Below, piece by piece: positions 12,541 through 24,397 of a DNA stretch of 64,000 nt. Under the pieces are notes generated by a model. The model was given only the letters and a program-made list of their open reading frames with translations, ran no database searches and had not been told where the DNA came from. The stretch comes from Blakeslea trispora (taxonomy: Eukaryota; Mucoromycota; Mucoromycetes; Mucorales; Choanephoraceae). How positions within the stretch are numbered: the stretch's first letter is position 1; every line of letters starts with the position of its first letter. Made by a program: the position numbers and the translations under genes. The DNA is taken from positions 124,001 to 188,000 of the forward strand of contig JAIWNE010000054.1 of the NCBI GenBank assembly GCA_025331445.1, read 5' to 3'.

Positions 12541-14358
12541 TTATGTAGATTTAGCAAATCGTTTCATTCGTTCCTCTGCTGCTCGAGCTCGTTTTTCTCG
12601 TTCCAGACGCATACGTGCCTCTGGTGTCATATGAATACTGTTAGCTACATCAGCAGAGGGCGTACTTAGCAATCGACCCTGGCCCATCCTTTTCGTTGCT
12701 TTTTCATGTTCACGTTCCTTTTGCTCTTGTAGCTCTTGTAATGCTTGTTGTTTAGCACTCTCTTGAGCCATCCATTGCTTCTTTTCTTGTTCCCTTGCTT
12801 GCTTCTTTCGCTCTTTAGCCAACTGCTCTTTTTCTTGCTGTTCACTCAATGGACTAGGCACACGTGCTTTCTCTAGCCAGGCCCATTTCTCTGGCAAATC
12901 ATACATACAACGTCGGAATGCATTCCGTGCTTCCTTATCCTTACATACTTCATACGCTGTCTTTCCTGCACCACTGACTAAGGTAGGATCTGCATCATAA
13001 TTGGTCAATAAAGCCTTGATCAATTGAGCGCCTTCTTCTTTTCCTCCCTGACTGGCAACCATATGAAGTAAGGTAGGATAATGATAGAGGTCTTCTTCTG
13101 ATTGTAAGAAAGAGGGCAAAGGGCCTGCAATATCCAGGGATTGTTTTTCCAGATAGTTCAATGTCACATTGGCCTTGTTTTGACGAACCAGACGGATCAA
13201 TCGAGTCCAGGCTGGATCCAACTGAGGAGGCCTTTCTTCTTGTTGATTGAGTTTTTTGTTCATGGTCGATTTGGCCAATTGATCCTCTGCCTTCAATTCC
13301 TTGTCGATCCATGCTTGTCTATACTGCTCAATGGCCTGTGGATCGACCTGAATGACCTTGACGGTCACCATCTCGAGCACCACACGCTTCAGCTCATCTA
13401 AGGTAGGACGTCGCGTGGCAAATGGAATCGACTTGACCTTGACTTGATCCAATACAGCACCTTCATAATGAAACAAGACCTTTCGGTTACCACTTGGTGC
13501 ATGGACACAGACCATCTCGCTCTGCTGGATATACTCACGCCAGTCAGACATGAGTTGACGTACCTCTTGTTGTAGCATTTGTTCGTTGTAGCGACGGATT
13601 TGAGCACCTGCCGATTGAGCAGCTGAACCCTTTTGATCGTTGGTCGACTGGGAACCACCTTGCTTTCGACGGGTCGTGTAGCGATGGATGGTTCGGTGAG
13701 CCACCATGTTGATCTGACGTAGATGGAGTTGACTGTTACCGAGATGAACCACAGCACCAGCAAAGTGGCCACCACCCAGCATCAAGACAGTCCAATACTT
13801 GGGCGTCTTTAGCTCTCGAATCGATCGACCTTCAAGCAGATGACGATAAATGCCATAGTGCACCGTATCCTCTTTGTCTGTCTTGAACCAGGTCAAGGCA
13901 GAGTATTTCTTCATCACTGGCAACATGACTTGCTTTGCATTGGCGGTGAGTTCTTCTTGTCGTTCTTGTGCTAGTTTCTGTTGGTTGACAAGTGTTTCGA
14001 TCGTATCGTCTTCTTCTTCACTTTCAGAACCCGAGATGCTTTCTGTTAAGTCGGCCAACAAGAGTTCAAATTGTTCCAGTGAGACAGGCGATGACTTGAG
14101 AACCACTTTACGTTTCATGTTATATCGATGCCAATCGGTCTTGAAATGTTGACGTTGTTCTTCTCGGTCTTCAAAGACGACATCACATGTCAAACAGCTA
14201 GTTGTATCTTCAAGCTTCAGTGGTTCCAATGATATTTCTTTTTCTTCTTCTTGAGACAAGCCCAAGACAGCCTCTGTATCTTGTTCTAATGGATAGAGTT
14301 GATCCAATAAGGCTGTAGGGAGGTTAAATGCAATCAATGGGGTATCTTGTTGTCTCAT
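12541..14358 (-). CDS. VMS1: VMS1/ANKZF1 family ribosome quality-control peptidyl-tRNA hydrolase
   Basis: A 605-residue intronless protein. VMS1/ANKZF1 releases nascent chains from stalled 60S ribosomes and works with the CDC48/p97 ATPase. Order of parts: C2H2 zinc finger (C55, C58, H71, H77); the VLRF1 release-factor-like domain (about 187-330, WTVLMLGGGHFAGAVV...) with the GSQST loop whose Gln (Q237) corresponds to the catalytic Gln position; an ankyrin repeat region (about 425-490); a Gln/Glu/Lys coiled coil (about 510-575); and a C-terminal Arg-rich VIM-type p97-binding helix (LEREKRARAAEERMKR). The start is supported by its leader position and lack of upstream coding sequence. The protein seems intact and close to the usual size. 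Confidence 0.95.
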   Translation of the reverse strand: MRQQDTPLIAFNLPTALLDQLYPLEQDTEAVLGLSQEEEKEISLEPLKLEDTTSCLTCDVVFEDREEQRQHFKTDWHRYNMKRKVVLKSSPVSLEQFELLLADLTESISGSESEEEDDTIETLVNQQKLAQERQEELTANAKQVMLPVMKKYSALTWFKTDKEDTVHYGIYRHLLEGRSIRELKTPKYWTVLMLGGGHFAGAVVHLGNSQLHLRQINMVAHRTIHRYTTRRKQGGSQSTNDQKGSAAQSAGAQIRRYNEQMLQQEVRQLMSDWREYIQQSEMVCVHAPSGNRKVLFHYEGAVLDQVKVKSIPFATRRPTLDELKRVVLEMVTVKVIQVDPQAIEQYRQAWIDKELKAEDQLAKSTMNKKLNQQEERPPQLDPAWTRLIRLVRQNKANVTLNYLEKQSLDIAGPLPSFLQSEEDLYHYPTLLHMVASQGGKEEGAQLIKALLTNYDADPTLVSGAGKTAYEVCKDKEARNAFRRCMYDLPEKWAWLEKARVPSPLSEQQEKEQLAKERKKQAREQEKKQWMAQESAKQQALQELQEQKEREHEKATKRMGQGRLLSTPSADVANSIHMTPEARMRLEREKRARAAEERMKRFAKST

Positions 14359-14402
14359 AGTTTAATGTGTTTATTTTTTTTAAAAAAAAAGAGAAATGCA
14401 AA

Positions 14403-15826
14403 TTAAATACGATACGCGCTTGTCTTGTTCTTAAAGACAGCTTCAGACCAAGCAAAATCAGGTTGAATTTTACTATAACGTGTAGCACAACTCCAATCTG
14501 TCCAGTCTTTTTTTTTTTTAAAGAAAAACAAATGAGTCCATTTTATCGCTTTCACACTCTCTCTCTTTTCCTTACCGAAATTATCCTTTTCATTACACCA
14601 GCAATTCTTTTGTAACCATGGCTCAATAGGACAATGCATCAAAGGATTATGTTTATAGCCAATATCATTAAAAAAATGAACTTCTGAAGTCTTGAGCATC
14701 ATGGCTACACCAAGTGAGTGTACAGGAGCATCTCCCCATCGCTCATAAAAGAAACCACCTTGTTTGTCTAGGAAATCAAAGTATTTGAGATAACGTTCAC
14801 TTCTGAAGAAATCAAGTGAACCAATCTCAAAATTCGACCAAAAATGACACCCATTGTAAGTAGTGTAATTGTCATCTGTGATCCAGGACAATAAACTCTC
14901 TTGACCACGCTCAATCAATTCAGGATAGGTGTCCATGAATTTCTTGGTTGTTTCCCAAAGGGTAGGAATGGTCGCTTTATATTCAGTCAGAGAAAGTGTC
15001 CAGCCTATTTATACTTTTGAGTTTAGAGAATAAAATGAAATCGTCAAAGAAGAATGTACCATATTTATAGTCGTTGTCCTTCATCATTTGGAATACATCA
15101 TAATCCACATCACAGAAATATTGTACATCAGGCTCTACACGCCAATAGTATTCAAATTCATCTAACAACGGATGTCTAAAGAAAAGCCGGATTGAAATCT
15201 AACTTTCCCGTAAGATGAGAGAGAGAAAGGCATGAGTACTCCATCCATTCACCCCTTTTCTTCTTCTTCTATTACCTGCACATATGACGATAAGATTCAC
15301 TGCCACCATAAATCACCTTGTTTCTTTCCATCTCCTGTCTACATTCAGCTGCATAGGTCTGATTGATGTAATCAGGGTATCCCCACATAGATTCATCAAT
15401 TTTGCCATAATATGTCTTTGCCTTGGTCAGATCAGACGTCTTTTGCTTGAATTCGTCTGTAAAGTACTCTTCATTTAGAAATACATAAGGGTAATTGAAC
15501 CGATGGTTGAATCGATCTTCGAGTTGACGTATGGATTGACGAAGGCCCTGAAGTTCTCTGTTTCTGGCCAAGATGACAAAGGCAGCCTTGACAGGAGGTT
15601 TGATAGGACGTTTCATAAGAGGCTGTGGATGTGATGGATGCTGTATTTCCAGATGATCTAACAGTTGGTCTGAGAGTTTTCTTGATGGTTGACTGGGCAT
15701 GAACAGATATCCAATCAGCCCCAAAAAGGCCATAGCCAATAACAGTTGAATACCCAACGATTGCCTTCTCTTATTCATATATGGATTCTTCTCTTGGATG
15801 GAAAAAAGAGAGAGAGATGAAGACAA
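14403..15826 (-). CDS. Golgi alpha-1,2-mannosyltransferase, KRE2/MNT1 family (GT15), with a probable 1-nt lesion
   Basis: A type II membrane enzyme that extends O- and N-linked mannose chains with GDP-mannose. It has a short cytosolic tail, a TM segment (IQLLLAMAFLGLIGYLF), a stem and the GT15 domain with FVILARN, YYWRVEPDVQYFCD, TIPTLWETTKKF, NGCHFWSNFEIGSLDF, GGFFYERWGDAPVHS and YKHNP. Exons: 15826-15276, then to 15060, 15004-14576 and 14506-14403. Problem: the conserved MCRFQSGFFFRHP is encoded, but after FQSG one T is missing (15176-15200), so the natural acceptor at 15199 leads to a stop. An in-frame product needs the downstream acceptor (exon start 15175), deleting FQSGFFF. A sequencing error, a pseudogene, or real use of that acceptor are all possible. 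A second Met at 15778 is an alternative start. Confidence 0.85.
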
Positions 15827-18800
15827 AATAAAAATGTGTTGATGATGATAGATCTCTATATATAAAATGTTGTTGTTGTTGTTGTTTTGTTATGGCATTT
15901 TATTACATTCTTTTCAAAAATGGATTATTTAAGGCTTCAAAATATGCTTTAAGTTTCTTCTTTTTTTTTTATCAAAAATAATTCAAGAAAAGAGAAGAAA
16001 CACTCTTTTTCGTTTAGAAAAGGTTACCTTTCTCTTAGTCGAGACAGTAGAGAAAAAAGCAACTCAAACAGAGCTTTTCTCTTTTTTTTTTTTCTTTTAA
16101 TGTCTGGAATAGATATTTTGATTTAAGATTATAGTGTGGTTCATTTTGAAATAAGGTATATGAAACAGAGAAAGAATTTCCTTTTTTCTTTTTTGGCAAA
16201 TGAACTCTGTTAACTGAATGCCAAACGATTTTACTTGCTTTCTTGAGAAAACTTTGACTAACAAAAGGCAAAATAACTTTACACTACAAGTAAAGGTTTA
16301 TTAACTCAAAAGTCCCTTTTTCTTTCTACTGAAAAGCACGAAAGAGCTCCTTCTGTTGGTCTGAGAAATAGAGTGACAAATGATAGAATGATGTTGCTTC
16401 TTTTTCAAGTTATTTGAAAGATCCATTACTGTCGTTTTTAAAAGTGTGTGTGTGTGTAACTAAAAAAAGAAAAGAAAACGCGTGTATTTCAAAAAGATAG
16501 TCCATAATTCAAGACATAAAATTTTTTTTTTCTTCATCTCTATAAAATGGCAAAAGTGAATTGAAAAACTTTTTTCTTTCTTTTCCTTTATTTTTTATTG
16601 ATTTTCTCGTAAGTGTTTTTTGTTTCTCTTCTTTTTCTGGAAAAACCCTAGTCATGGGGAGGTTCCAGAAACAAGAAGGGCACAAAACAGTTTGGGGCTT
16701 AACATCAGAAAAAGAAAAGGTAAATTCTCGGTCCAAACAACAGAAATTCGATACGTTTGTTAGTGATGATTAAGTTGTCTACACTGAGGGAGGTTCTCAT
16801 ATACGCAACCGAGGACCTTCCGATTGTATGAGTGATTTTTTTACTTGCCCTCTCTGAAACAAACTGTATCATTTTTCTTGAAAGCATTTGTCGTAGCTGA
16901 TAATTAACTCTACTTTCTTTCTTTTAGGAAAAAAAGTCTATTAGTCGTCGTATCTAAACTGATTCTGGTTGACTTTACATCGACTTCTGACGTGATACAT
17001 GCTCTCTGAGCCACGCTTTATTTTTCCTTTTTAAATAATGATAATAAATTCCCTTTTTTTTCTCATATTTTTCGTGCTAAGCATTTAGATATGACACTTT
17101 AAATTTTTTATTTTGGAGGGGAGGGAAGAAAATGAAACTAAAATACAAGAGATAATGAAGAGGGAGCGGGTGTGTATTACATCTTTGCCAACACTGGTGT
17201 ATTTGAAGTTTGTGCTGTCAGCCATATGATCCTAAGAATTAGAGTGCTTTTTAATTTTTGACTTCGCACTTGACTTACAGACCAAGACTAACTAAAGGAA
17301 GGGGGGGGGGGAGGGAATAGAAAGGAATGAATGCCCTCTCTCTCTCTCTCTCTGTCAATACAACCTAAGCAACGAATGCAACATGGCTCATTATAGTTTG
17401 CTTGTATGTGTCATGGTAACAGCTGAAAATATCAGAAAGTGAAAAGCAAGTAGTACGGCTTAAAAGCAGTTGAGAGTTAGATGAAGGATGATAAAATTTC
17501 CTAAAAGCTGTGTTAGTGAAAATCTTGGGTCAATCCTTTTTTTTTCTTGAATCAGATGATAAATGACAAAGGAGTTTCAGAAGAAATCAAGAAATGGAAG
17601 CAATTTTGGAGGGCTATCATTTTTTAAATCCTTGTTCTTTAAATCGATGGTAACTGCGATCCTTGCCGCTTTGACAGTATACCCCTTCCCTTTCCCCCCC
17701 CCCTCTCTCTCTCTCTTGATCCATTCTCTTGAGCTTTGTCAGCTAGACTTTTGCAGTCAAAGTGTGCCTATAGTCATTTCTACTGCATTCAGTTGGCTGA
17801 TAAATTGAAATTGACATCTTATTCTAATGCAAGAACTTATCCAAGATGCTTTTCGCTTAGACGCCTTTTTTTTTTATTTATGTTTACTCATTTAAAGGCT
17901 ATACCTTGGAATCAGCTAGTCGATCATATAATTGATATTTATTGAAGTCTATTGTGCAGTCAAAGCCCCCCTCTCTCTGTCTCTCAGAAAAAAAAAGAGA
18001 AAAACTCAAACATGCTATTAAAAGGAATGAAATCATGTTGTCAAAAACGCATTTGTGAGTATTGGAAGTTTGATAAACTGCTAAATGATTAGAATTAGAT
18101 AGGAAAGGACACTATGAATTTCAGAAAGATAACAGTCTCTTTAATGACGCGAATAGACTGAATTCGAGCTTTAAATTTTGCTCGTGTGGTTAGGCGCTAT
18201 AAGCTTGAATTACCCTATTTTCTCCTAATTGTAAGAGTATGTCTTTTAGGTCCTCTATATTGCTTTGTCAGGAAAGAGATCTACTCATGAATATTATATT
18301 ATACGTCTTATATCATTGCTTCTCTTCTTGTACTTTGACTAAACGAAACAGAAGGAAAGTTCATATACTAAACATTTTGCAATTTACGTTGCCAAACTAC
18401 TACTCTAAAAAGAAAAAGACTACTGAAACTAATAAAGAAAAAACATAGTTCCTTTTTACCTGCATTTTAATTTTCAAAGAAATCAATGCAAGGTAAAACA
18501 GTGTTGGAGATGGGAGTTGAAGCAAATTTTCTAAATTTAGTTGATTAAAAAAAAGGGAAGCAACATCAAGTAAAATATTGCTGTCATTGTTCTTTTTTGT
18601 TTTGTTTTGAAAACAGATTTAGTAGTTTCAATTATATGATTAGCCTTCTTTTCTTGGTGTTAGTGACTCTATAAATGTAATTTTTCTTTTACAAAAGTAT
18701 CTATTCAGAATTTCGATTCGCTGCCAATAGTAAATCATTACAAGCTATTGACCGGAGGTTCAATTGTGAAGGAGAGGAGTACACACATAAGTCAAATCAT

Positions 18801-18974
18801 TGCAGAAAGATTCTGACAAGACGAAACGAAAAAATCAAAGCATCAATGACTCCCCTTTTAAAAAAAAAGTAAATTCAACACAAAACGTCTTGCTTATTTA
18901 TTTTGCGTTTGCATCCCTCATCTTTTTCATTTCTTCCTTTTTCCTTTATACATTTTTCTTCACTTGACAAAAAT
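15827..18974. other. 3.1-kb gene-poor region
   Basis: No supportable gene on either strand. It contains a short TTG repeat near 15869-15889, GT and CT dinucleotide runs (16445-16458, 17336-17353), many A/T runs and a G10 tract (17302-17312). A short motif with TCAATCC, a T run, and CAG-GATAAA-GACAAA at about 17530-17573 recurs near 38778-38812. The right end must contain the promoter of the RING gene. Confidence 0.6.
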
Positions 18975-21900
18975 ATGAAGAAGAAATGCATTGGATTACT
19001 GTTTCTTTTATTCAAATCCTCTGTAGAAGCTGGTATTTTCATAAAAGCTAAAAATGCACAACTAGTTCAAGGTAGATACAAAAAAAAAGAGAGAGACCAC
19101 TTTCAAATTTATTTCAATAATTGTCTAATAAGGTTTTCTATTGATTTAGACACAGTTTGGCTTTATCCAAATGCAACACAAACACAATTCGATACAAACA
19201 TGCAGGAAATCTATACTAAGTCGATCATTGCTTTAGACCATGTACCGCTTGCTTTATCGAACGGAACATCGGGTATCCTATACACTAAAGAAGACCCTTG
19301 CATAGCCTCAGAAACAGCCATACAACTACCTGTGATCGCATTGGTTCAAAATGAGAATGGCAATTGTTCAACAATGGATCGAATCTTGAATGCCCAGCTT
19401 GAAGGCGCCTTGGGAGTTATTATTTATGATAACTCGACTGTCGACATTAGCCAGAATAAGGTAAAAATGCTTTCTTTTTGAGGTCTCTTTATTTCGACAC
19501 AATCTCTTTTGTTTTATCTATCTCTGCAAAATCATAAAAGCATAAAACAAGTGAAAGAGAGAGAGAGAGAGAGAGAAATGCGCAGCATTGAAGAGATGAA
19601 AGCGACATGTAATAGAATAAGCAGTAACAGTTCGACTTATGCTCTGTACCTTTTTTTTCTCATAGGGAGTTATATCGAAAGGAAGCAGCATAAAGATACC
19701 TGCATATTATGTCAATCATAACACTGGTACAGAGCTTTACGAAGAGCTCATTAAAATCCCCAGCTTCAGCCTGAATCAAACACGCGTCCCTGCCATTCAA
19801 ATCACCTTGATGCCACCTCTTAATGTTAATCCCACTGCCTGGGAATTAACTTTGCTTACTATGATTGTTCTTTTGGGTACAAGTCTATTGTTTTCAGGTA
19901 TGATAGAAAGAAAGAAAATCAAATAGAATATAAAAAAAGATGTTTAGGAGGCTGACATTGTATCTTTTTTTTTTTGTTTCGTACATTTAGTATTAATGCA
20001 TATCTACATGAAAAGGAAGGGACGTCGGCTTCAAGCTATCGTTGAGCGCCGTCATCTACGATCTAATAATACTAGCTCTCCCATGGGGAAGGAACTTGTT
20101 TCCTCAATCAGACTGGAAAGCTTTCCAACACGTATTATTCAACATGTTTCGCAACATTTAGATAGTAATATGTCAAGCGAAAAGAGATCCCAAGTTGCAC
20201 CTGCACCTTCAAGTGATTGGAAGCAATTATTGTCGAAAAGAGGATCTTTTGCCATTCAAATGGACAGTAAATCAGACATTGAGACATGCGTTATTTGCCT
20301 TGAAGCTTTCAAGGTTGGCAACCAAGTACGGAAATTGCCATGTCGTCATGAGTACCATTGTATTTGTATAGGTAAACAATTAGTTGATGATGTCTATTTC
20401 CAAAACTGCTACTAACTTTGTGTTGTCTTTTTTTTTCTGCTTTTACATGACATTCTCATTTTTTTCATTTTTCTTTTTTAACATTTAACTTTTCCTTCTT
20501 TCAACATTCTTTTCAATTATCTCTTCTCTCTCCCCCTCCTTTTTCTTTTGTTGCTGAATTTAGATCCATGGCTCACGTCCAAATCTTCCGAATGCCCTCT
20601 ATGTAAATTTGATTGCTCTTTGGAAACACAAAGCAAATTAAATTCTACAATCTTATCGCGTCTCTATAAATGGTTACCGTTCAAGAACCCTGAAACCGAG
20701 CAGATTGTTGTCCCTCCTCTGATTATTTCAACTCCAGAAGAAGTAACAATTCAACGCCGTATCTTACCAAGAGCCCCTGTTGTTGTGCCACCTGAATTGG
20801 TTACTCCTTTAGCTTGCAATCTAGGTACATCAGCTATACTGCCCCCAGCTATGGATCAAGAAGAAGCGGGGGAAGAGAACGTAATAGATGCGCACAGTCA
20901 ACCTTCATCAGATCAAACATGTCCTGATGCTTCTGAAACAATGACTATTTCTAGACAATCTTCATCTTTGAATATGCAAGAGGTGTTGGCTGATGAACAA
21001 GAAACTTTGCTGGAAGAACAAGCCAGTCAAGAGGAAAATAACCAGCTATATGGAACCAACCCCCAGTTTTCAGAGTCAGAGTCTGATCAACATTGTACAC
21101 TCCATACACAGGAGCCACCATCTTCAAATCAAGAGAGTCATACAGATGAAGCAGATCTGAATGCACATTATTCTCATTGTGAGCAGTATAAGCTATATGA
21201 ACAGTATCATCAATACGAAGAGTACCAACTATACGAACATTATCAATACTATGAAAGACAATTAGAATCGAAAAATCAAAAGCAGCCTGATAGAGGGCAA
21301 GATGGCTGTCGTACAGTTGAAACCAGAAAAAGAGTTCAAGAACAATTATTGGATGAGCTATTACAGGAACTACTGATACAGGACCATGAACAAACTGAAT
21401 TACAGCACCGACGTTGTGTGCAAGATCAGACCCATACTACTTGTGATATTTCAGACGCCCAAGCTAATTCTGTAGATGTACCAGAGCAATATGGCATTAG
21501 CCTGTATCGCTTTAACAATTCTGCTCTCAATGCTATCAACGATGCTATTGAAACTGCAACCGATGCTATCATTACTATTGATGAGGCCACTGATTGCGAA
21601 CACCATGATATGTCAATGTTAGATACCAATGAAACGACAGTTTACAGTATAGATGAGACTGTTGACGATACCCCTTCAGGCACAGATGCTATCATATCTA
21701 CATTGGCTCTGGAAGAAGAAGATGTTGACTGCAATAATGCCTCTGATTTGGTAGAAACATATATGGATGCTTCCAACAGTGATCTATACACTTTCGATGC
21801 CCAGGAGGATGTATTGAATGCAGAGCTTGAAGAAATGCATGTCAGTATTGACATACCTAGAGACTATACCCCAAGCTTAGATGAAGCAAATATACAGAGC

Positions 21901-22449
21901 ATCGAGACTGATGCTATAGTAACTCAGAGTACAACCGATGGTACAGAGGAAGCATCAAGTGTCCGCTCTAGTTTCGATGTAGACGAATGTACTATTCATG
22001 CTATTGACACTGCGTTTCAGCCTTCCGAAATAGATGAAGAGGAAGAAGGAAACGAGACTGAAAACTTTCCTTTAGAATTGGAAACGCATTGCACTGCTGA
22101 AAGTGATACAGTTTCATTGTTATCTGACACCAACGAGTTTACCGATATAGTTTCTGAAACATCATCCCAGATTTATGAAGAAGCTTACGATACTGAGTTC
22201 GACACAACTGATCTAAATGATTCGCCTACAAATGATATCAACGATAATACAGAAGAAGCTGCTGAAAGCCACATCAATCTCGAAATATTAACCGATTCGA
22301 TGCAGAATAATTCAGCAGCAGCAGGAGAGATGTCTTCTACGGAGCAAGAATGCACACCTGCCCTATATGCAGGCCAACTTTTGAATATCGATGTCTCCTC
22401 AATGTCTTCCCAAACTATAGATTTGGGGGATATAATTAAAGATTTTTAA
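18975..22449 (+). CDS. PA-TM-RING ubiquitin ligase with long acidic tail
   Basis: Five exons (18975-19071, 19150-19460, 19666-19897, 19991-20371, 20564-22449) give 968 residues. The order is signal peptide (MKKKCIGLLFLLF...), luminal protease-associated domain (about 30-190), one TM (WELTLLTMIVLLGTSLLF, about 195-217), a basic juxtamembrane stretch (KRKGRR), and a RING-H2 finger CVICLEAF...LPCRHEYHCICIDPWL...CPLC (about 308-352), split by intron 4. This is the RNF13/GRAIL/RMR architecture, membrane-bound E3 ligases of endosomes and vacuoles. The remaining roughly 610 residues are unusual: acidic, Ser/Thr/Gln-rich, with a Tyr/Gln/Glu block (YEQYHQYEEYQLYEHYQ) and repeated Asp-Ala-Ile and I-D-E/T motifs. 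All junctions keep frame. AATAAA lies about 100 bp after the stop. Confidence 0.9.
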
Positions 22450-22714
22450 ATAGATTGTAAAATTATTTATACAAAGTTAGAAATTCATATAATAATTCAA
22501 ATTTGATTTTCTTGCTTATTTATTGCATTTTCTTTATTTATCAACATGTATGATATACAATAAAGATTTTGTTCAACACACTTGACTTTACTTTACTTGG
22601 ACATATATCTTTCGTTTTTTTTTTGAAATATTTGAAGACTATTTGTGCTCCTTCTTATCTATCATGCTGCTTATTTGTGTTTAGAGAAACAGATATGTAA
22701 ATAAATGTCGAAAC

Positions 22715-24397
22715 TTACTTTGGGTTGATCGAATCAATGTAGAGAAAATTGACAGACTTGCATGTCAAGTCGATATAGCCTCTGCTTATGGTTATGCATA
22801 TGTTATCTTGGTCAAATACAGATGAAGGAGGACGGCCTATATAGTAGGAAGATACACGTGCAAGACTTTGTCTGAGCTTGCAAAGATGGGCTAACGTAGA
22901 TTTAAAGACATGTATATCTGTCTTATTCATTTTAACAAATGAATTTCCATCTTCAAAACAAAATCGACAGTTGTAGTACCAGTCTGATCTGTGTTCTAGA
23001 TTGATGTGAAACAATTCGGATAGTTTGAGGGCATTATTTCTTTCAATGCGTACATTCTTGATTTCAAGTTTATAGAGTTTCTGATACGGCAAGCAAATCT
23101 TTATTTTGTATTGCTGCTCCGGATGCCTTGTATTCAGTAACGACAGATATTGCAAATTAGGACAGCGGAGAGCAATATAATCAAAAAAATGTTCCGATAT
23201 AAAGCTACCCGTACAATCAATCTTGTTAAGTTTGTGTGGAGAAAAATCTTGTGGCTGAAGATGCTTGAATTCACTTTTCCCAACGCTCACTTGACAAGCT
23301 ATAAGTCCAATCGACACCAAGCATGGAAAAAGGTCAAGTACAGAATCGATGTATATTCTGGCTGTTTTTGGTGAATCGTCACCATTCAGCTTCAATTGTT
23401 GTAACTGTGGACACGCTTGGCTTAAAAACTCAATGAGAGTATTGCTAGGTATAATTTCGGGTATGTCGATTTTGAGATTCAAAATGTTCGACAGGTAGAT
23501 GTATCTGTGTGGCTTGATTTCCAAAAATATTTTTTTTACAAGTCTTGTGTTACGTAAACTGAGCTTTTGTAGTTGCTGTTGCTTTCTACCAAGTCTCTCG
23601 AGAAACATATCATCAGGTATTATATTGCGCCATTCAAAACGAACAAGAAGAGGACAACTAGAGAAAAGACGGTCGTAAAATTTTGCTGGGCGTTGATCTG
23701 TTATGATTTCTCCTCCATTTTTACACTTGAGCACAATGGTCTCGAGTTTTGGATATTGATTAGCAGCATACTGAAGCCAACGGCTGTGTCGATAGATAGC
23801 ATTTAAAGAATAGAGTTTAATTGTCTTAAGATTGCTGTGCTGCTTTCCAGAGTCAAGCTCGATTTTTTCGGGCACCTGTATCTTGGTCGATTTAAGGCAT
23901 ATGTGTTCCAGGTAAGCACAAGTTTGATGAATGGTGTTTAGCAAACTAACTGAAATGCTTGTTCTCCTCATACTAAAAATTTCAAGATGTGTTAGATAAG
24001 TCATTGCAGTCAAAATATTGTGTGGAAAGCTATTTTCCGAATGTTTGACTTTGAAATATCTGAGATGATTGAATTGATGGTATTTGGTAAAAGCAGAACA
24101 ATTCAGAGAATGAAGACTGAGAGATTTCAAGGAGGAAAATGTTGTGGCAATACCAAGTAGCTGTAAATGCTTGATAGCGCTATCGTATGAAAGGCTTTCC
24201 ACATGTTTGTAGTGTTGGTTGGCGTTCGTTAAGAAGTATTCTAATTCTTCCTCATATATGCTGACAATTTCCTTGTACAACTTTGCAATAAAAATGTCAT
24301 GATATGCATGATTTACTTGAACTAATTGGTAGCAATCTCTTCTAGAAAGGTATGCGGTGATAATATGGTGTATTTCAGTTGGAAGAAAGGTTAGCAT
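22715..24397 (-). CDS. F-box/leucine-rich-repeat protein
   Basis: A 560-residue intronless protein, presumably a substrate receptor of SCF ubiquitin ligases. An F-box lies at the N-terminus (LPTEIHHIITAYLSRRDCYQLVQVNHAYHDI), followed by irregular leucine-rich repeats such as LKSLSLHSLNC, LQKLSLRNTRL, LQQLKLNGDD and LQYLSLLNTRHPEQQYKI. I chose Met at 24397 because it sits directly before the F-box; an upstream in-frame Met at 24478 would add 27 residues of hydrophobic sequence coming from a T-rich leader. The protein is a clear paralogue of the gene at 36269-37974, sharing the F-box layout, the PEQQYKIKICLPYQKLYKLEI-type block (here versus QYKIDICLPHQQLRKLKI there) and the C-terminal GYxxxxCKSV motif. 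Confidence 0.85.
   Translation of the reverse strand: MLTFLPTEIHHIITAYLSRRDCYQLVQVNHAYHDIFIAKLYKEIVSIYEEELEYFLTNANQHYKHVESLSYDSAIKHLQLLGIATTFSSLKSLSLHSLNCSAFTKYHQFNHLRYFKVKHSENSFPHNILTAMTYLTHLEIFSMRRTSISVSLLNTIHQTCAYLEHICLKSTKIQVPEKIELDSGKQHSNLKTIKLYSLNAIYRHSRWLQYAANQYPKLETIVLKCKNGGEIITDQRPAKFYDRLFSSCPLLVRFEWRNIIPDDMFLERLGRKQQQLQKLSLRNTRLVKKIFLEIKPHRYIYLSNILNLKIDIPEIIPSNTLIEFLSQACPQLQQLKLNGDDSPKTARIYIDSVLDLFPCLVSIGLIACQVSVGKSEFKHLQPQDFSPHKLNKIDCTGSFISEHFFDYIALRCPNLQYLSLLNTRHPEQQYKIKICLPYQKLYKLEIKNVRIERNNALKLSELFHINLEHRSDWYYNCRFCFEDGNSFVKMNKTDIHVFKSTLAHLCKLRQSLARVSSYYIGRPPSSVFDQDNICITISRGYIDLTCKSVNFLYIDSINPK

Noticed and set aside
18757..18780. GGTTCAATTGTG resembling a tRNA B box
   Set aside because: No matching stems, A box or acceptor arm nearby. 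Similar GGTTCAA words elsewhere also failed; I call no tRNA.
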